From NCBI RefSeq assembly GCF_003627055.1, contig NZ_CP032624.1:1426001-1490000 (forward strand): a stretch of DNA of 64,000 nucleotides, in the 5' to 3' direction. The position numbers and the translations under genes are program-made. The number at the start of each line of letters is the position of its first letter. The first letter of the stretch is position 1. The notes under the pieces were generated by a model, which did no database searches, was not told the origin of the DNA, and saw only the letters and a list, made by a program, of their open reading frames with translations. This stretch comes from Gryllotalpicola protaetiae. Lineage in GTDB: Bacteria; Actinomycetota; Actinomycetes; Actinomycetales; Microbacteriaceae. Below, piece by piece: positions 36,970 to 45,403 of the stretch.

Positions 36970-37932
36970 ATGATCACCACACCCGCCCCCGCCCGCTCGT
37001 CGGGCTTCTGGCTGGTCGCGCTCGCGGGCGCGCTCTGGGGCACGGGCGGCCTGGCCGCGACCTTCGCGGCTGACCACAGCGCGCTGTCGTGGCCGGCGCT
37101 CTCGGCAATCAGGCTCGTCGGCGGCGGGGTTCTCATGCTGGTCGTCATCGCGGCGACGGGCGAGCTGCGCGGCATCCCACGCACCCGCGAAGCCGTGCGC
37201 CACGTCGCGCTCACCGCGGTGCTCTCGGCCATCTACCAGGGCGCGTACTTCCAGTCGATCGCGCTCGTCGGCGTCGCGGTGTCGACGGTCATCTCGCTCG
37301 GCGCGGCGCCAGTCGCGGTCGCGCTGGCTACGGCGATCAGAAGCCGGCGGATGCCCGGCTGGGCCGTCATCGCCGCGCTGATCGCCGCCGTGGTGGGTCT
37401 GGTCCTGGTGTCGGGCGCGCCGGCCGCGGCATCCGACCCCGGCAAGACCGTGCTCGGCGTGCTGCTCGCGCTGATCGCCGGGCTGTCGTTCGCCGCGACC
37501 ACCGTCGTGAACCGCCGAACGGTTCCCGGCCTCACGCCCGGAGCACTGATCGCGACCTCGTTCACGCTCGCCGGCCTGTTGATCGCGATCTGGGGCGCGT
37601 TCGCGGGGTTCGACCTCGCGTCGACCGACCCGGTCGGCTGGGCCTGGATCGCGTTCCTCGCCGTCGTCCCGACGGCGCTCGCGTACCTCGCGTTCTTCGG
37701 CGGGCTGCATCGCGGGGTGCCGTCGACGACCGCGGCGATCCTGTCACTCATCGAGCCGGTGACCGCGACGCTGCTCGCCGTGACGATTCTGCACGAGCCG
37801 CTGACGCCTGCAGCATCCCTCGGCATCGCCCTGCTTCTGCTCGCCGTCGTGCTCAGTCACATAGGGCAATACTTTTTGCCACAGGGCGCGGTGAGCAAAC
37901 AGGCTGAGAATGTCAATAGGGCGCGCCGCTGA
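36970..37932 (+). CDS. EamA/DMT family transporter
   Basis: 320 residues with ten predicted membrane helices in two EamA repeats (about 10-145 and 155-300). The first repeat starts WLVALAGALWGTGGLAATFA and the second LLALIAGLSFAATTVVNRR; ILSLIEPVTATLLAVTILHEPL is the typical C-terminal signature. Probable exporter of amino acids or metabolites; substrate not known. ATG 36970 begins the homology; the frame is open further upstream through the palindrome but without support. Confidence 0.88.
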   Translation: MITTPAPARSSGFWLVALAGALWGTGGLAATFAADHSALSWPALSAIRLVGGGVLMLVVIAATGELRGIPRTREAVRHVALTAVLSAIYQGAYFQSIALVGVAVSTVISLGAAPVAVALATAIRSRRMPGWAVIAALIAAVVGLVLVSGAPAAASDPGKTVLGVLLALIAGLSFAATTVVNRRTVPGLTPGALIATSFTLAGLLIAIWGAFAGFDLASTDPVGWAWIAFLAVVPTALAYLAFFGGLHRGVPSTTAAILSLIEPVTATLLAVTILHEPLTPAASLGIALLLLAVVLSHIGQYFLPQGAVSKQAENVNRARR

Positions 37933-37967
37933 CGGCAGCGAGGGCGCCGACGCAGAAGGAGGACCAA

Positions 37968-38540
37968 GTGGCGGAATCGGAGCGAGTCCACCGGCTTGAG
38001 AACGACGAGCAGGCGACCGCACTCGGGGGTCTCTCGGCCGACGAGTTCAAGCTCGCCTTCCGCCACCACCCGGCCGGAACCGCGCTGATCACCGCCGACG
38101 CCGGCGACGGGCCCGTGGCCATGACCGTGACGTCGGTGTTCTCGGTGAGCGCCGAGCCGCCGCTGTTCGTCTTCTCGATCTCCGACCAGTCGTCGGCCTC
38201 CGCCACGATCACGAAGGCCGAGACGCTGATCGTGCACCTGCTGTCTGCCGATCAGCTCGACCTGGCCAAGCTGGGCGCGACGAGCGGCATCGACCGCTTC
38301 GCGGACACCTCCATCTGGGACCGCCTGATCACGGGCGAACCGTACTTCCCGGCCGTGCGCACCTGGATCCGTGGCCGCGTCATCGACCGCATGCGCGCCG
38401 GCTCATCGACCGTCGTGGCGGTGCACGCGCTGCAGGCGCGCCTCCCCGAGAGCGAGGCGGCCGAGGCGGCCGCGCCGCTCGTCTACTACCGTCGCACCTG
38501 GCACGAGCTGACCGACCGGTCGGAGATCGGCAGACAGTGA
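37968..38540 (+). CDS. Flavin reductase family protein
   Basis: 190 residues. FMN-binding flavin-reductase-like fold: AFRHHPAGTALITADAGDGPVAMTVTSVFSVSAEPPLFVFSIS is the typical flavin-contact region, followed by FADTSIWDRLITGEPYFPAVRTWIRGRV. It supplies reduced flavin to a partner monooxygenase. GTG 37968 is supported by an AGGAGGA site upstream, and the stop overlaps the following luciferase-like gene by four bases, so the two are translationally coupled. Confidence 0.87.
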   Translation: MAESERVHRLENDEQATALGGLSADEFKLAFRHHPAGTALITADAGDGPVAMTVTSVFSVSAEPPLFVFSISDQSSASATITKAETLIVHLLSADQLDLAKLGATSGIDRFADTSIWDRLITGEPYFPAVRTWIRGRVIDRMRAGSSTVVAVHALQARLPESEAAEAAAPLVYYRRTWHELTDRSEIGRQ

Positions 38541-39538
38541 CCCTGCGCCGGCTCGGCTTTCTGACGATCGGCCTCTTCGACCCCGCACAGCCGCGCGGCG
38601 GCCACGAGACAACCCTGCAGCTCATCGAGCTGGGCGAGCGGCTCGGCTTCGACTCGGCCTGGGTGCGCCAGCGGCACCTCCAGTTCGGCATCTCATCGCC
38701 GGCAACGGTATTGGCCGCCGCCTCGCAGCGCACCTCGCGCATCTCGCTCGGCACCGCCGTCATTCCCCTCGGCGCGGAGAACCCCTTGCGGCTGGCGGAA
38801 GATCTGGCGACCGTCGACGTGCTTTCCGGCGGGCGGCTGAATCCCGGGTTCTCGACCGGGACGCCGATGCACTTCGACGACTACAAAGAGGCGCTCTACC
38901 CCGGCACCTGGCGCGACGAGGATCTGAGCTACGCGCGCCTGCTGCGGTTCCGCGGCTTCGTGCGCGGCGACCAGGTGAGCTCGTTCACCGGGCGCGAGGG
39001 CATCGAGGACTACAGCGAGCGCGTCGAGCCGTTTGCCGCCGGGCTGGCTGAGCGGCTCTGGTACGGCGCGGGCAGCACGCGCTCTGCGCGTTGGGCGGGG
39101 GCCAACGGATTCCACCTGCTCACGTCGTCCGTCGTGCAGAGCGAGAACGGGGTGACCGACTTCGGCGCCGTGCAGCGCGCGCAGATCGACGCATACCGCG
39201 AGGCGCGCGGCGAGGGCGGCCGCGTGTCGCAGGGGCTCGTGGTGATCCCGACGGATTCCGCGACAGCGGCTCAGGTCGAGCGGTACCGGTCTTACGCGGC
39301 ATCCCGCGCCCATCGCGTCGGGGTACCGCAGGGGCCGCGCGGCATGCTCTTCGCGGCAGACCTCGTCGGGCCGTCTGCCGAGATCGCCTCGCGTTTGCAC
39401 GACGACCCCGCGTTCCAGGCCGTCGACGAGGTGGCCTTCGCCCTGCCGTTCAGCTTCGAGCACGACGACTACGTGCAGTTGCTCACCGACATCGCCGCCT
39501 CGCTGGCGCCGCTGCTCGGGTGGTCGCCACAGCTCTGA
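38537..39538 (+). CDS. Luciferase-like (LLM) flavin-dependent monooxygenase
   Basis: 333 residues of the bacterial luciferase superfamily: GFLTIGLFDPAQPRGGHETTLQLIELGERLGFDSAWVRQRHLQFGISSPATVLAAASQRT at the start, then GTAVIPLGAENPLRLAEDLATVDVLSGGRLNPG. These enzymes use FMNH2 and oxygen. Coupling to the flavin reductase immediately upstream (GTGA overlap) indicates a two-component oxygenase. The substrate (for example a sulfonate or other organic compound) cannot be told from sequence. Confidence 0.88.
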   Translation: MTLRRLGFLTIGLFDPAQPRGGHETTLQLIELGERLGFDSAWVRQRHLQFGISSPATVLAAASQRTSRISLGTAVIPLGAENPLRLAEDLATVDVLSGGRLNPGFSTGTPMHFDDYKEALYPGTWRDEDLSYARLLRFRGFVRGDQVSSFTGREGIEDYSERVEPFAAGLAERLWYGAGSTRSARWAGANGFHLLTSSVVQSENGVTDFGAVQRAQIDAYREARGEGGRVSQGLVVIPTDSATAAQVERYRSYAASRAHRVGVPQGPRGMLFAADLVGPSAEIASRLHDDPAFQAVDEVAFALPFSFEHDDYVQLLTDIAASLAPLLGWSPQL

Positions 39539-39574
39539 GCCCGGCACCGACCGCTGGCCAACGCTGCTCGGGAG

Positions 39575-39622
39575 GGGTGCGAAAAGTCCGTTCACGGGCG
39601 ATCGGGCATACCTTTCGCACCC
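39575..39622. repeat. Family B palindromic repeat, copy 2
   Basis: 48-bp element with outer arms GGGTGCGAAA (39575-39584) and TTTCGCACCC (39613-39622); the inner part is imperfect. It lies between the convergent monooxygenase and hydrolase genes. Confidence 0.85.
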
Positions 39623-39632
39623 GTCGACGGCG

Positions 39633-40661
39633 TTAGGCAGCGACCATCGCGGCGAAGAGACGTGCGAGTTCAGCGTGGTCGACGTCGTTGTGACCGGTGA
39701 TCACCGCCGAGCAGTCGATGGAGTACTGATGGCCCGGCTCCACCGCGAAGTGAGCAGCGCCGGGCTCGAGCGCCGGAAGCGCGCCCGCCGAGGCGACCGG
39801 CGGGTCGAAGCCGAGCCCCTCGGCGCCGATCGCGGCGCTGCGCGCAGGCCGGGCGACGGATGCCGCGGCATAGCTGCGCTCAAGCACGAACTCCATCCCC
39901 AGGCGGTACAGCACGGCGAGCGCCCCGTCGTGGCTCGAGCGCGTCGCGACGAGCGGTCCGTCTACGAGCCCGTCTGAGATCACGGCCGCGTACTTCCCCG
40001 CGCCACCGGTGAAGAACGGCGCGGATGCCGAGAACGCCCATGACGACTCGGCTGCCTGCACGAGGAAGAAGCTCGCGGCGTGCGGCCCGCCAGCAGCACC
40101 AGCGGCTACCAGCGCCCCGGACAGCGCGACGCACCCGAGGCTGTGCCCGACGAGGTGCACGCGCACCCCGGGCCGAGCGGCGAAGATGCGGGCGAGCAGG
40201 CGCCCGAGCCCGGCATCCGTCGCCCCCAGTGAGATCGCGCGCTCGCGCATGCCCCAGAAACTCAGGAAATCGGCGAGCTCAACACCCGCGTTCTCGAGCG
40301 ACTCGAGCAGCGTGCCGTCGGCCAGGCGCGCCTGCATCTGCGCGGGCACGTCCGGCGGCTCGCCGCCCGCAGCAGGAACGCTGGGCCAGTGCACGCCGAC
40401 GACGAGCGGGGCGGATGCCTCAGGCCAGCCCACCCCGTGCGCGGTCGTGAGCCACCCGCGGTAGGTGTTCTTCGCGTCGGTCAGGTCGTCGAGCCAGCCG
40501 TGGCACATGAGCACGACGTCGGCGTCACCCCCGGCCGCGACCCTCGCGGCGACCGTGGTGCTCAGCGCCGAGCCGTCGGCCTCTGCCACCTCGCGCCCAG
40601 CGGCATCGAAGATGACCAGCGCGTACTCGGGCGTCGTCGCGGTGGGCGGAACGAACGGCAC
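39633..40661 (-). CDS. Alpha/beta-hydrolase-like serine hydrolase
   Basis: 342 residues, function unknown. VVLMCHGWLDDLTDAKNTYRGWL suggests an oxyanion region and VHLVGHSLGCVALSGALVAAG is a nucleophile elbow with Ser near 170; a candidate catalytic His is in ITGHNDVDHAEL near the C-terminus. The family of serine hydrolases with HGW motifs includes effector-like and housekeeping esterases. It stands alone between a family B palindrome and a terminator. Confidence 0.75.
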   Translation of the reverse strand: MPFVPPTATTPEYALVIFDAAGREVAEADGSALSTTVAARVAAGGDADVVLMCHGWLDDLTDAKNTYRGWLTTAHGVGWPEASAPLVVGVHWPSVPAAGGEPPDVPAQMQARLADGTLLESLENAGVELADFLSFWGMRERAISLGATDAGLGRLLARIFAARPGVRVHLVGHSLGCVALSGALVAAGAAGGPHAASFFLVQAAESSWAFSASAPFFTGGAGKYAAVISDGLVDGPLVATRSSHDGALAVLYRLGMEFVLERSYAAASVARPARSAAIGAEGLGFDPPVASAGALPALEPGAAHFAVEPGHQYSIDCSAVITGHNDVDHAELARLFAAMVAA

Positions 40662-40696
40662 GCTTCGACCCTAGCCAGCAGACCGGGTTAAGCGAG

Positions 40697-40725
40697 GTGG
40701 CCCGCCGGCAGGGCCGGCGGGCCAC
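40697..40725 (-). terminator. Strong hairpin after the 81-residue gene
   Basis: Perfect 13-bp stem (40697-40709 with 40713-40725) around a 3-base loop, 31 bp after the stop of the small minus-strand gene. No T-run, but stem stability suggests termination. Confidence 0.65.
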
Positions 40726-40756
40726 GTGAGGGGAAGGGTTGGGATGAGTGCGGCGA

Positions 40757-41002
40757 TCATCGCCGCGGGATGGTGCTGAGCAGAAGGCGCTCAGCCAGTC
40801 GCTCGCGTTCCGTGCGGGCCAGCCACTCGAGGTGGTCGTGGTGCTGCGGAGCGCGGCGCTGTCGGGGCTCGACGCTGGTGATCAGCACGAGGCTGAAGGC
40901 CAGGGCGAGCCGGCGGGCGAGGTTGAGCTTGGGAAGCTCGGCGAGGTCGATCGTGAGCGTCGTCACGGTCGATTGAGGGGGGTGCGATTCGATGGTGATC
41001 AC
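40757..41002 (-). CDS. Small protein of unknown function
   Basis: 81 residues from GTG 41002, preceded by AAAGGAA. N-terminal half TVTTLTIDLAELPKLNLARRLALAFSLVLITSV contains a short hydrophobic stretch (about 32-42) that might associate with membrane; the C-terminal half is strongly basic (RTERERLAERLLLSTIPRR). No family recognised. It follows a 25-residue reading frame with a strong ribosome-binding site and is closed by a strong hairpin, so the two could form a small transcription unit. Confidence 0.5.
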   Translation of the reverse strand: MITIESHPPQSTVTTLTIDLAELPKLNLARRLALAFSLVLITSVEPRQRRAPQHHDHLEWLARTERERLAERLLLSTIPRR

Positions 41003-41339
41003 GGTGATTCCTTTGAGATGGCGGCAGGGACGCCGACAGACATGGCAGAAGAGAAGACGGATGCCGGGCGCGGCCGACGGGCGGAGGACGAGTCGCCTAG
41101 CGGAAGTGGAGAGGCCGGATCGCGAAGGCGATCAGACGGCCGTCGGCCAGGTCCGGGCAGACGTGTGGCTTACAGCCCCATGCCCACGGCGCCGAAGCGC
41201 ATTCCGAGACCAGGGGCTCGACGCATCGTTCGGTCGATGAAGAACATTGCGGAGCCTCCTAACTTTCTCGGTGGATTTACAGGTTAGCCAGGTAGCCACC
41301 CTCGCCACAAGCCAAAAGGCCGGGAAATCCGGATTGGCC
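41003..41339. other. Intergenic region with a tiny ORF
   Basis: 337 bp without a conventional gene. It holds the 25-codon frame listed separately and, at the right end, upstream sequence for it. No other feature is seen. The long plus-strand frames that cross the region look like shadows of GC-rich DNA. Confidence 0.5.
41170..41247 (-). CDS. Putative 25-residue peptide with strong Shine-Dalgarno
   Basis: ATG 41247 is preceded by AGGAGG (41255-41260 on the plus strand as CCTCCT) with ideal spacing. The peptide begins MFFIDRTMRRAPGLGM and ends FGAVGMGL with TAA at 41170. It could be a leader peptide or a true small protein for the gene starting at 41002. Evidence is only the start signal and frame, so it needs expression proof. 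Confidence 0.4.
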   Translation of the reverse strand: MFFIDRTMRRAPGLGMRFGAVGMGL

Positions 41340-42920
41340 TCAGCTGTCGCCGTGGCGCAGCACGCGGGCCGCCGTCTCCTCCGCGTCGATCACATGCATC
41401 ACCTTGCGCACCGCGGCCTCCTGATAGCGGCCTTCGGCGCGCGCCTGCAGCACGGCCTTCCGCTCGGCCTCGAAGAGCCGGATACGCAGCTCGGCGTAGG
41501 CGATGTTGAGGCTGTCGCCGGTCGGCGTCGGGCCCGCGTCGACCGAGGCGGAGACGAACTCGGCGTCGGCCGTGAGCCGCTCGAGCACCCGCGGGTCCGT
41601 GTTCTCGTCGGCGCAGGTGCGCACCAGCTCGAGGCCTGCCGACTTGGCCTCCGCCATCAGCAGCTCAGCCTCGATGCGCTCCTGGTCGAACGCGGTCACC
41701 ACGAGCCCGGCCGCGCGCAGCACGCGCGGGATCGGAATGGCGAGCAGCAGGGTGCCGATCACGATGACGAAGGCGAACAGCTGCAGGATCGCGCGGTCGG
41801 GGGTGGATGCCGGCAGCAGGAACACCGCCGCGAGGGTGACCACCCCGCGCACCCCGGACAGCGTCCACGGCACGACCGTCACCCACGGCCACCCGACCCG
41901 GCGCATGCGGGCGGGGCCGTACCGGAACAGCGGCGTGACGACGACACCCCAGATGAGGCGGCTGAGCAGAACGGCGGCGAGCAGCGCGAAGGCGATGCCG
42001 ACGAGCTGCCAGGCCGGGATGCCGCTGTCGACCGCCGCGCGCACCGCATGCGGCAGCGTCAGGCCGATGAGCAGGAAGACCAGGTTCTCGACGATGAACT
42101 GGATGGTGCGCCAGTTGAGCTCCTCCGCGACGCGCGCCTGAGCCGACTGGAAGCTGGGAGCCCGATAGCCGAGGAACAGTCCGGCGACGACGACGGCGAG
42201 CGCGCCGGAGCCGTGCGCGACCTGCGCGAGCAGGAAGGCGGCGTACGGCGCGACCAGCGAGAGGCTCGTGTCGAGCACCGGTGCCGCGAGCTTGCCGCGC
42301 ACGAAGCCGAGCACGAAGCCGACCACAAGACCGCCCGCGAGGCCGGCCACGACCTCGAGCACGAAGGAGACGCCGATCTGCACGGGTGTGATCGTCGCGG
42401 TGATCGCGATGATCGCCGAGTTCAAGGCGACGAGCGCGGTCGCATCGTTCAGCAGGTTCTCGCCGTCGAGGATCGTCGAGAGCATGCGAGGCATGCCCGC
42501 GCGGCGGGTCACCGCCTCGACGGCCACCTGGTCGGTCGGGGCGACGACGGCGCCGAAGGCGATGGCCGCCGCAACGCTGATCCCCGGCACCAGCAGCCAG
42601 CCCACCCCGCCGACGGCGAGCACCGTGAACGCGACGAGGCCGACCGAGCTGAGCAGGATCGGGTCGCGTCGCGTGCGCAGGTCGATCAGCGAGGCGCGCA
42701 TCGCCGCCGAGAACAGCAGCGGCGGCAGCACGCCGTACAAGATGATGTCGGGGTCGATGGTGAACGCCGGCACGCCGGGGAAGAGCGCGATGATCGCGCC
42801 CAGCGCGACGAGCATCAGCGGCGCCGACCAGCCGGAGCGGCGCGCGACGACGGTGACGACGACCGCCAGCACGACGGCCGTCACGATCGCAAGAACGACG
42901 AGTGCGGCATCCGACCCCAT
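41340..42920 (-). CDS. Na+/H+ antiporter, CPA1 family
   Basis: 526 residues with about 12 membrane helices followed by a cytoplasmic helical tail (about 415-526). Diagnostic segments are GVLPPLLFSAAMRAS, FGAVVAPTDQVAVEAVTRRAGMPRMLSTILDGENLLNDATALV (with the transport Asp residues) and WTLSGVRGVVTLAAVFLLP. ATG 42920 is set by the first helix; a longer frame upstream overlaps the response regulator. It probably exports sodium in exchange for protons. Divergent from the two-component operon across 85 bp. Confidence 0.9.
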   Translation of the reverse strand: MGSDAALVVLAIVTAVVLAVVVTVVARRSGWSAPLMLVALGAIIALFPGVPAFTIDPDIILYGVLPPLLFSAAMRASLIDLRTRRDPILLSSVGLVAFTVLAVGGVGWLLVPGISVAAAIAFGAVVAPTDQVAVEAVTRRAGMPRMLSTILDGENLLNDATALVALNSAIIAITATITPVQIGVSFVLEVVAGLAGGLVVGFVLGFVRGKLAAPVLDTSLSLVAPYAAFLLAQVAHGSGALAVVVAGLFLGYRAPSFQSAQARVAEELNWRTIQFIVENLVFLLIGLTLPHAVRAAVDSGIPAWQLVGIAFALLAAVLLSRLIWGVVVTPLFRYGPARMRRVGWPWVTVVPWTLSGVRGVVTLAAVFLLPASTPDRAILQLFAFVIVIGTLLLAIPIPRVLRAAGLVVTAFDQERIEAELLMAEAKSAGLELVRTCADENTDPRVLERLTADAEFVSASVDAGPTPTGDSLNIAYAELRIRLFEAERKAVLQARAEGRYQEAAVRKVMHVIDAEETAARVLRHGDS

Positions 42921-43005
42921 GCGGTGATTTTGCCAAAACTCAGCAACTATCGGGGCCTGGGCCACGCCATAGGAAACTCTCGGGCTGCGCTGTATCAATG
43001 GATGA

Positions 43006-43746
43006 ATGAGCAGCACGCACCCGCTCGACCTGCCTCCCGTGCGCCGGGCCGACGGCACGCCCGCCCGCGCGCTCGTCGTCGACGACGAGCAGGCGCTCGC
43101 CGACGCGGTCGCGATCGCGCTGCGCAGCGACGGCTGGGACGTCGAGACGGCGTACCGCGGCCGCGAGGTGCCGCTCACCGTGCGCGACTGGCGCCCCGAC
43201 GTCGTGGTGCTCGACATCATGCTTCCCGACCTCGACGGGCTCGAGGTGCTCGATCGCATCCGCGCTGTGAGCGACGAGGTGCGCGTGCTGTTCCTCACCG
43301 CTCGGGATGGGCAGAGCGACCGCATCTCCGGCCTGCGCGCGGGCGGCGACGACTATGTCACGAAGCCCTTCGACATCTCCGAACTGCTCGCGCGCGCCCG
43401 CGCGCTGGTGCGGCTTGCCCCGTCGATGACGGATGCCACACCGCGCACGTCTCTGACCGTCGGCGCCCTCGTGCTCGACGAGGGCGAACGGGTCGCGAGG
43501 TTCGGCGAGGCTCGACTCGAGCTCACAGCCACCGAGTTCGAGGTGCTGCGCTGCTTCGCGCGCAACGCGGGCCGCGTGCTGCGGCGCGAGCAGCTGCTCA
43601 CGACCGTGTGGGGCTACGACTTCGGCGCGGAGTCGAACCTCGTCGAGATGTACGTGTCGACGCTGCGGCGCAAGCTGCCGGAGGACTGCGGGGTCGCCAT
43701 TCAGACCATCCGCGGTGTCGGCTACATCTTGAAGGTCGGGTCGTGA
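43006..43746 (+). CDS. OmpR-family response regulator
   Basis: 246 residues. Receiver domain (about 20-135): acidic pair VVDDE, phosphorylation Asp in VVVLDIMLPDLDG (about 71), Lys in YVTKPF (about 122). DNA-binding winged helix (about 150-240): LTATEFEVLRCFARNAGRVLRREQLLTTVWGYDFGAESNLVEMYVSTLRRKL. Pairs with the kinase that follows 121 bp downstream. Stimulus not known; the layout resembles actinobacterial PrrAB/TcrXY-like pairs. Confidence 0.93.
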   Translation: MSSTHPLDLPPVRRADGTPARALVVDDEQALADAVAIALRSDGWDVETAYRGREVPLTVRDWRPDVVVLDIMLPDLDGLEVLDRIRAVSDEVRVLFLTARDGQSDRISGLRAGGDDYVTKPFDISELLARARALVRLAPSMTDATPRTSLTVGALVLDEGERVARFGEARLELTATEFEVLRCFARNAGRVLRREQLLTTVWGYDFGAESNLVEMYVSTLRRKLPEDCGVAIQTIRGVGYILKVGS

Positions 43747-43828
43747 CGCTCGTGCGGCGCGCCACGACCCGCCTTGCGCACCCCAGGGGTGTGTTCGAGC
43801 TGCTTCTTCGCCGACGGCGGCGCCCTTT

Positions 43829-43845
43829 CGCACCCCTCGGGTGCG
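43829..43845 (+). terminator. Hairpin between response regulator and kinase
   Basis: CGCACCC-CTC-GGGTGCG stem in the 121-bp gap. A second hairpin (GCACCCCAGGGGTGT, near 43780) precedes it, and CCCTTTCGCACCC matches the right end of family B repeats. It may attenuate kinase expression relative to the regulator or stabilise mRNA. Confidence 0.45.
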
Positions 43846-43867
43846 CTGAACCGGCTGGTCGGGTCGG

Positions 43868-45403
43868 ATGAGCTTCGGGCTGCGCAGCCTGCGGTGGCGC
43901 ATCGTGCTGATCGCAGCGGCGCTCGTCGCCGCGGCGAGCCTCGTCATCGGCGGCGTCACTGTGCTCGCGCTGCGCGGCTATCTGGTCGGCCAGCTCGACA
44001 CGCGGCTCGTCTCGTCGGCGCAGCGCGTCGACCGCATCGGGGGTCAGCTCGACCGGCTGCAACCGGGCGCCGACCTGAACGGCGGCGGGTCCGGCACCAC
44101 GGGACCCGGGCCGGGGCGGACCACGGCGCCGCGGCCGTCGGGCGGCGACTTCGTCGGTGACTTCGTGGGAGTTCCCGGCCAGGCGCCTCAGACCATCGTC
44201 GCGGTGATCGACGGGGGCGAGATCGTCGTGAACGGCTTCGTCGATGCGAGCGGCAACCGACACCAGCTGAGCGACGCGCAGCAGGGCAAGCTCGCCGATT
44301 TCCGTCACAGCACAGAGCCGACGACCGTCGATCTGGGCGGCGACCTCGGTCGTTACCGCGTCGCGAGCAGCGAGCTGCCCGGCGGCGCGACGATCGTCAC
44401 GGGGTTGCCCCTCACGTCTGTCGATTCGACCATGTGGCAGGTGACCTGGGTGATCCTCGCCGTCGCGATCCTCGCGACCGTTGCCGGCGCCGGCGTCGCC
44501 GCCGTCGTGATCGGCCGCTCATTGCGCCCGCTGGGAAGGGTCGCGTCGACCGCTGCGTCGGTTACCGGGGTCCGGCTCGATCGCGGCGATGTCCGCCTGT
44601 CGGCACGGGTCGCACCTGCCGACCTGGCGTCCACCGAAGAGGTCGGTCAGGTGGGCGGCGCCCTCAACGCCCTGCTGGCGCACGTCGACGAGGCGCTTGC
44701 CGTGCGCCAGGCGAGCGAGGAGACCATGCGCCGCTTCGTCGCCGATGCGAGCCACGAGCTGCGCACTCCGCTCGCGACGGTGCGCGCCTACGCGCAGCTC
44801 TCGGCGCGCGAGCACCCGGAACTGCCCGAGGACCTCGAGCGCAACATCAGCCGCATCGACCGCGAGTCGGTGCGCATGGGCGAGCTGGTCGACCAGCTGC
44901 TGCTGCTCGCCCGGCTCGACGCCGATGCCGGCACGGGCCAGCCCGGCGTGCAGCGCACCGAGGTCAACCTCTCGCTCCTGGTGGCCGAGGCCGCGGGGGA
45001 TGCCCGGCTTGCGGCATCCGATCACGCCTGGTCGCTCGATCTCGATGCCGAGCCGGTCCTCGCCGCCGGCGACGAGGGGCAGCTGCGACGTCTCGTCTCC
45101 AATCTGCTCGCCAACGCCGCCGCCCACACGCCGGCCGGCACGCACGTTGCGATCGGATTGCATGCCTCGAACGGCATGAACACCTTGACGGTGGCGGATG
45201 ACGGGCCGGGCGTGCCCGCAGAACTTCAGCCGACCGTGTTCGACCGCTTCGCCCGGGGCGACTCGGCCCGCAACCGGGATGCCGGGTCGACGGGCCTGGG
45301 ACTCGCGATCGTGCGCGCCATCGCTGAGGCGCACGGCGGGCGCGTCACCCTGGAGAGCACGCCCGGCCGCACGATCTTCACCGTGATGGTGCCGGCCGCC
45401 TAG
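43868..45403 (+). CDS. Sensor histidine kinase
   Basis: 511 residues. Two membrane helices (about 12-37 and 182-210) enclose an outer sensor region with a Gly/Pro/Thr-rich insert (GGGSGTTGPGPGRTTAPRPSGG). HAMP (about 211-285), phosphorylation His in FVADASHELRTPLATVRAYAQL (about 298), N box NLLANAAAHTP, G1 DDGPGVP and G2 GSTGLGLAIVRAIAEAHGG. Partner of the upstream response regulator. Its TAG stop shares the CTAG tetramer with the convergent MFS gene's stop, an overlap of four bases. Confidence 0.93.
   Translation: MSFGLRSLRWRIVLIAAALVAAASLVIGGVTVLALRGYLVGQLDTRLVSSAQRVDRIGGQLDRLQPGADLNGGGSGTTGPGPGRTTAPRPSGGDFVGDFVGVPGQAPQTIVAVIDGGEIVVNGFVDASGNRHQLSDAQQGKLADFRHSTEPTTVDLGGDLGRYRVASSELPGGATIVTGLPLTSVDSTMWQVTWVILAVAILATVAGAGVAAVVIGRSLRPLGRVASTAASVTGVRLDRGDVRLSARVAPADLASTEEVGQVGGALNALLAHVDEALAVRQASEETMRRFVADASHELRTPLATVRAYAQLSAREHPELPEDLERNISRIDRESVRMGELVDQLLLLARLDADAGTGQPGVQRTEVNLSLLVAEAAGDARLAASDHAWSLDLDAEPVLAAGDEGQLRRLVSNLLANAAAHTPAGTHVAIGLHASNGMNTLTVADDGPGVPAELQPTVFDRFARGDSARNRDAGSTGLGLAIVRAIAEAHGGRVTLESTPGRTIFTVMVPAA

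Noticed and set aside
41247-43871. 874-residue plus-strand frame
   Set aside because: Shadow of the CPA1 antiporter and of another frame of the response regulator; no recognisable protein features.
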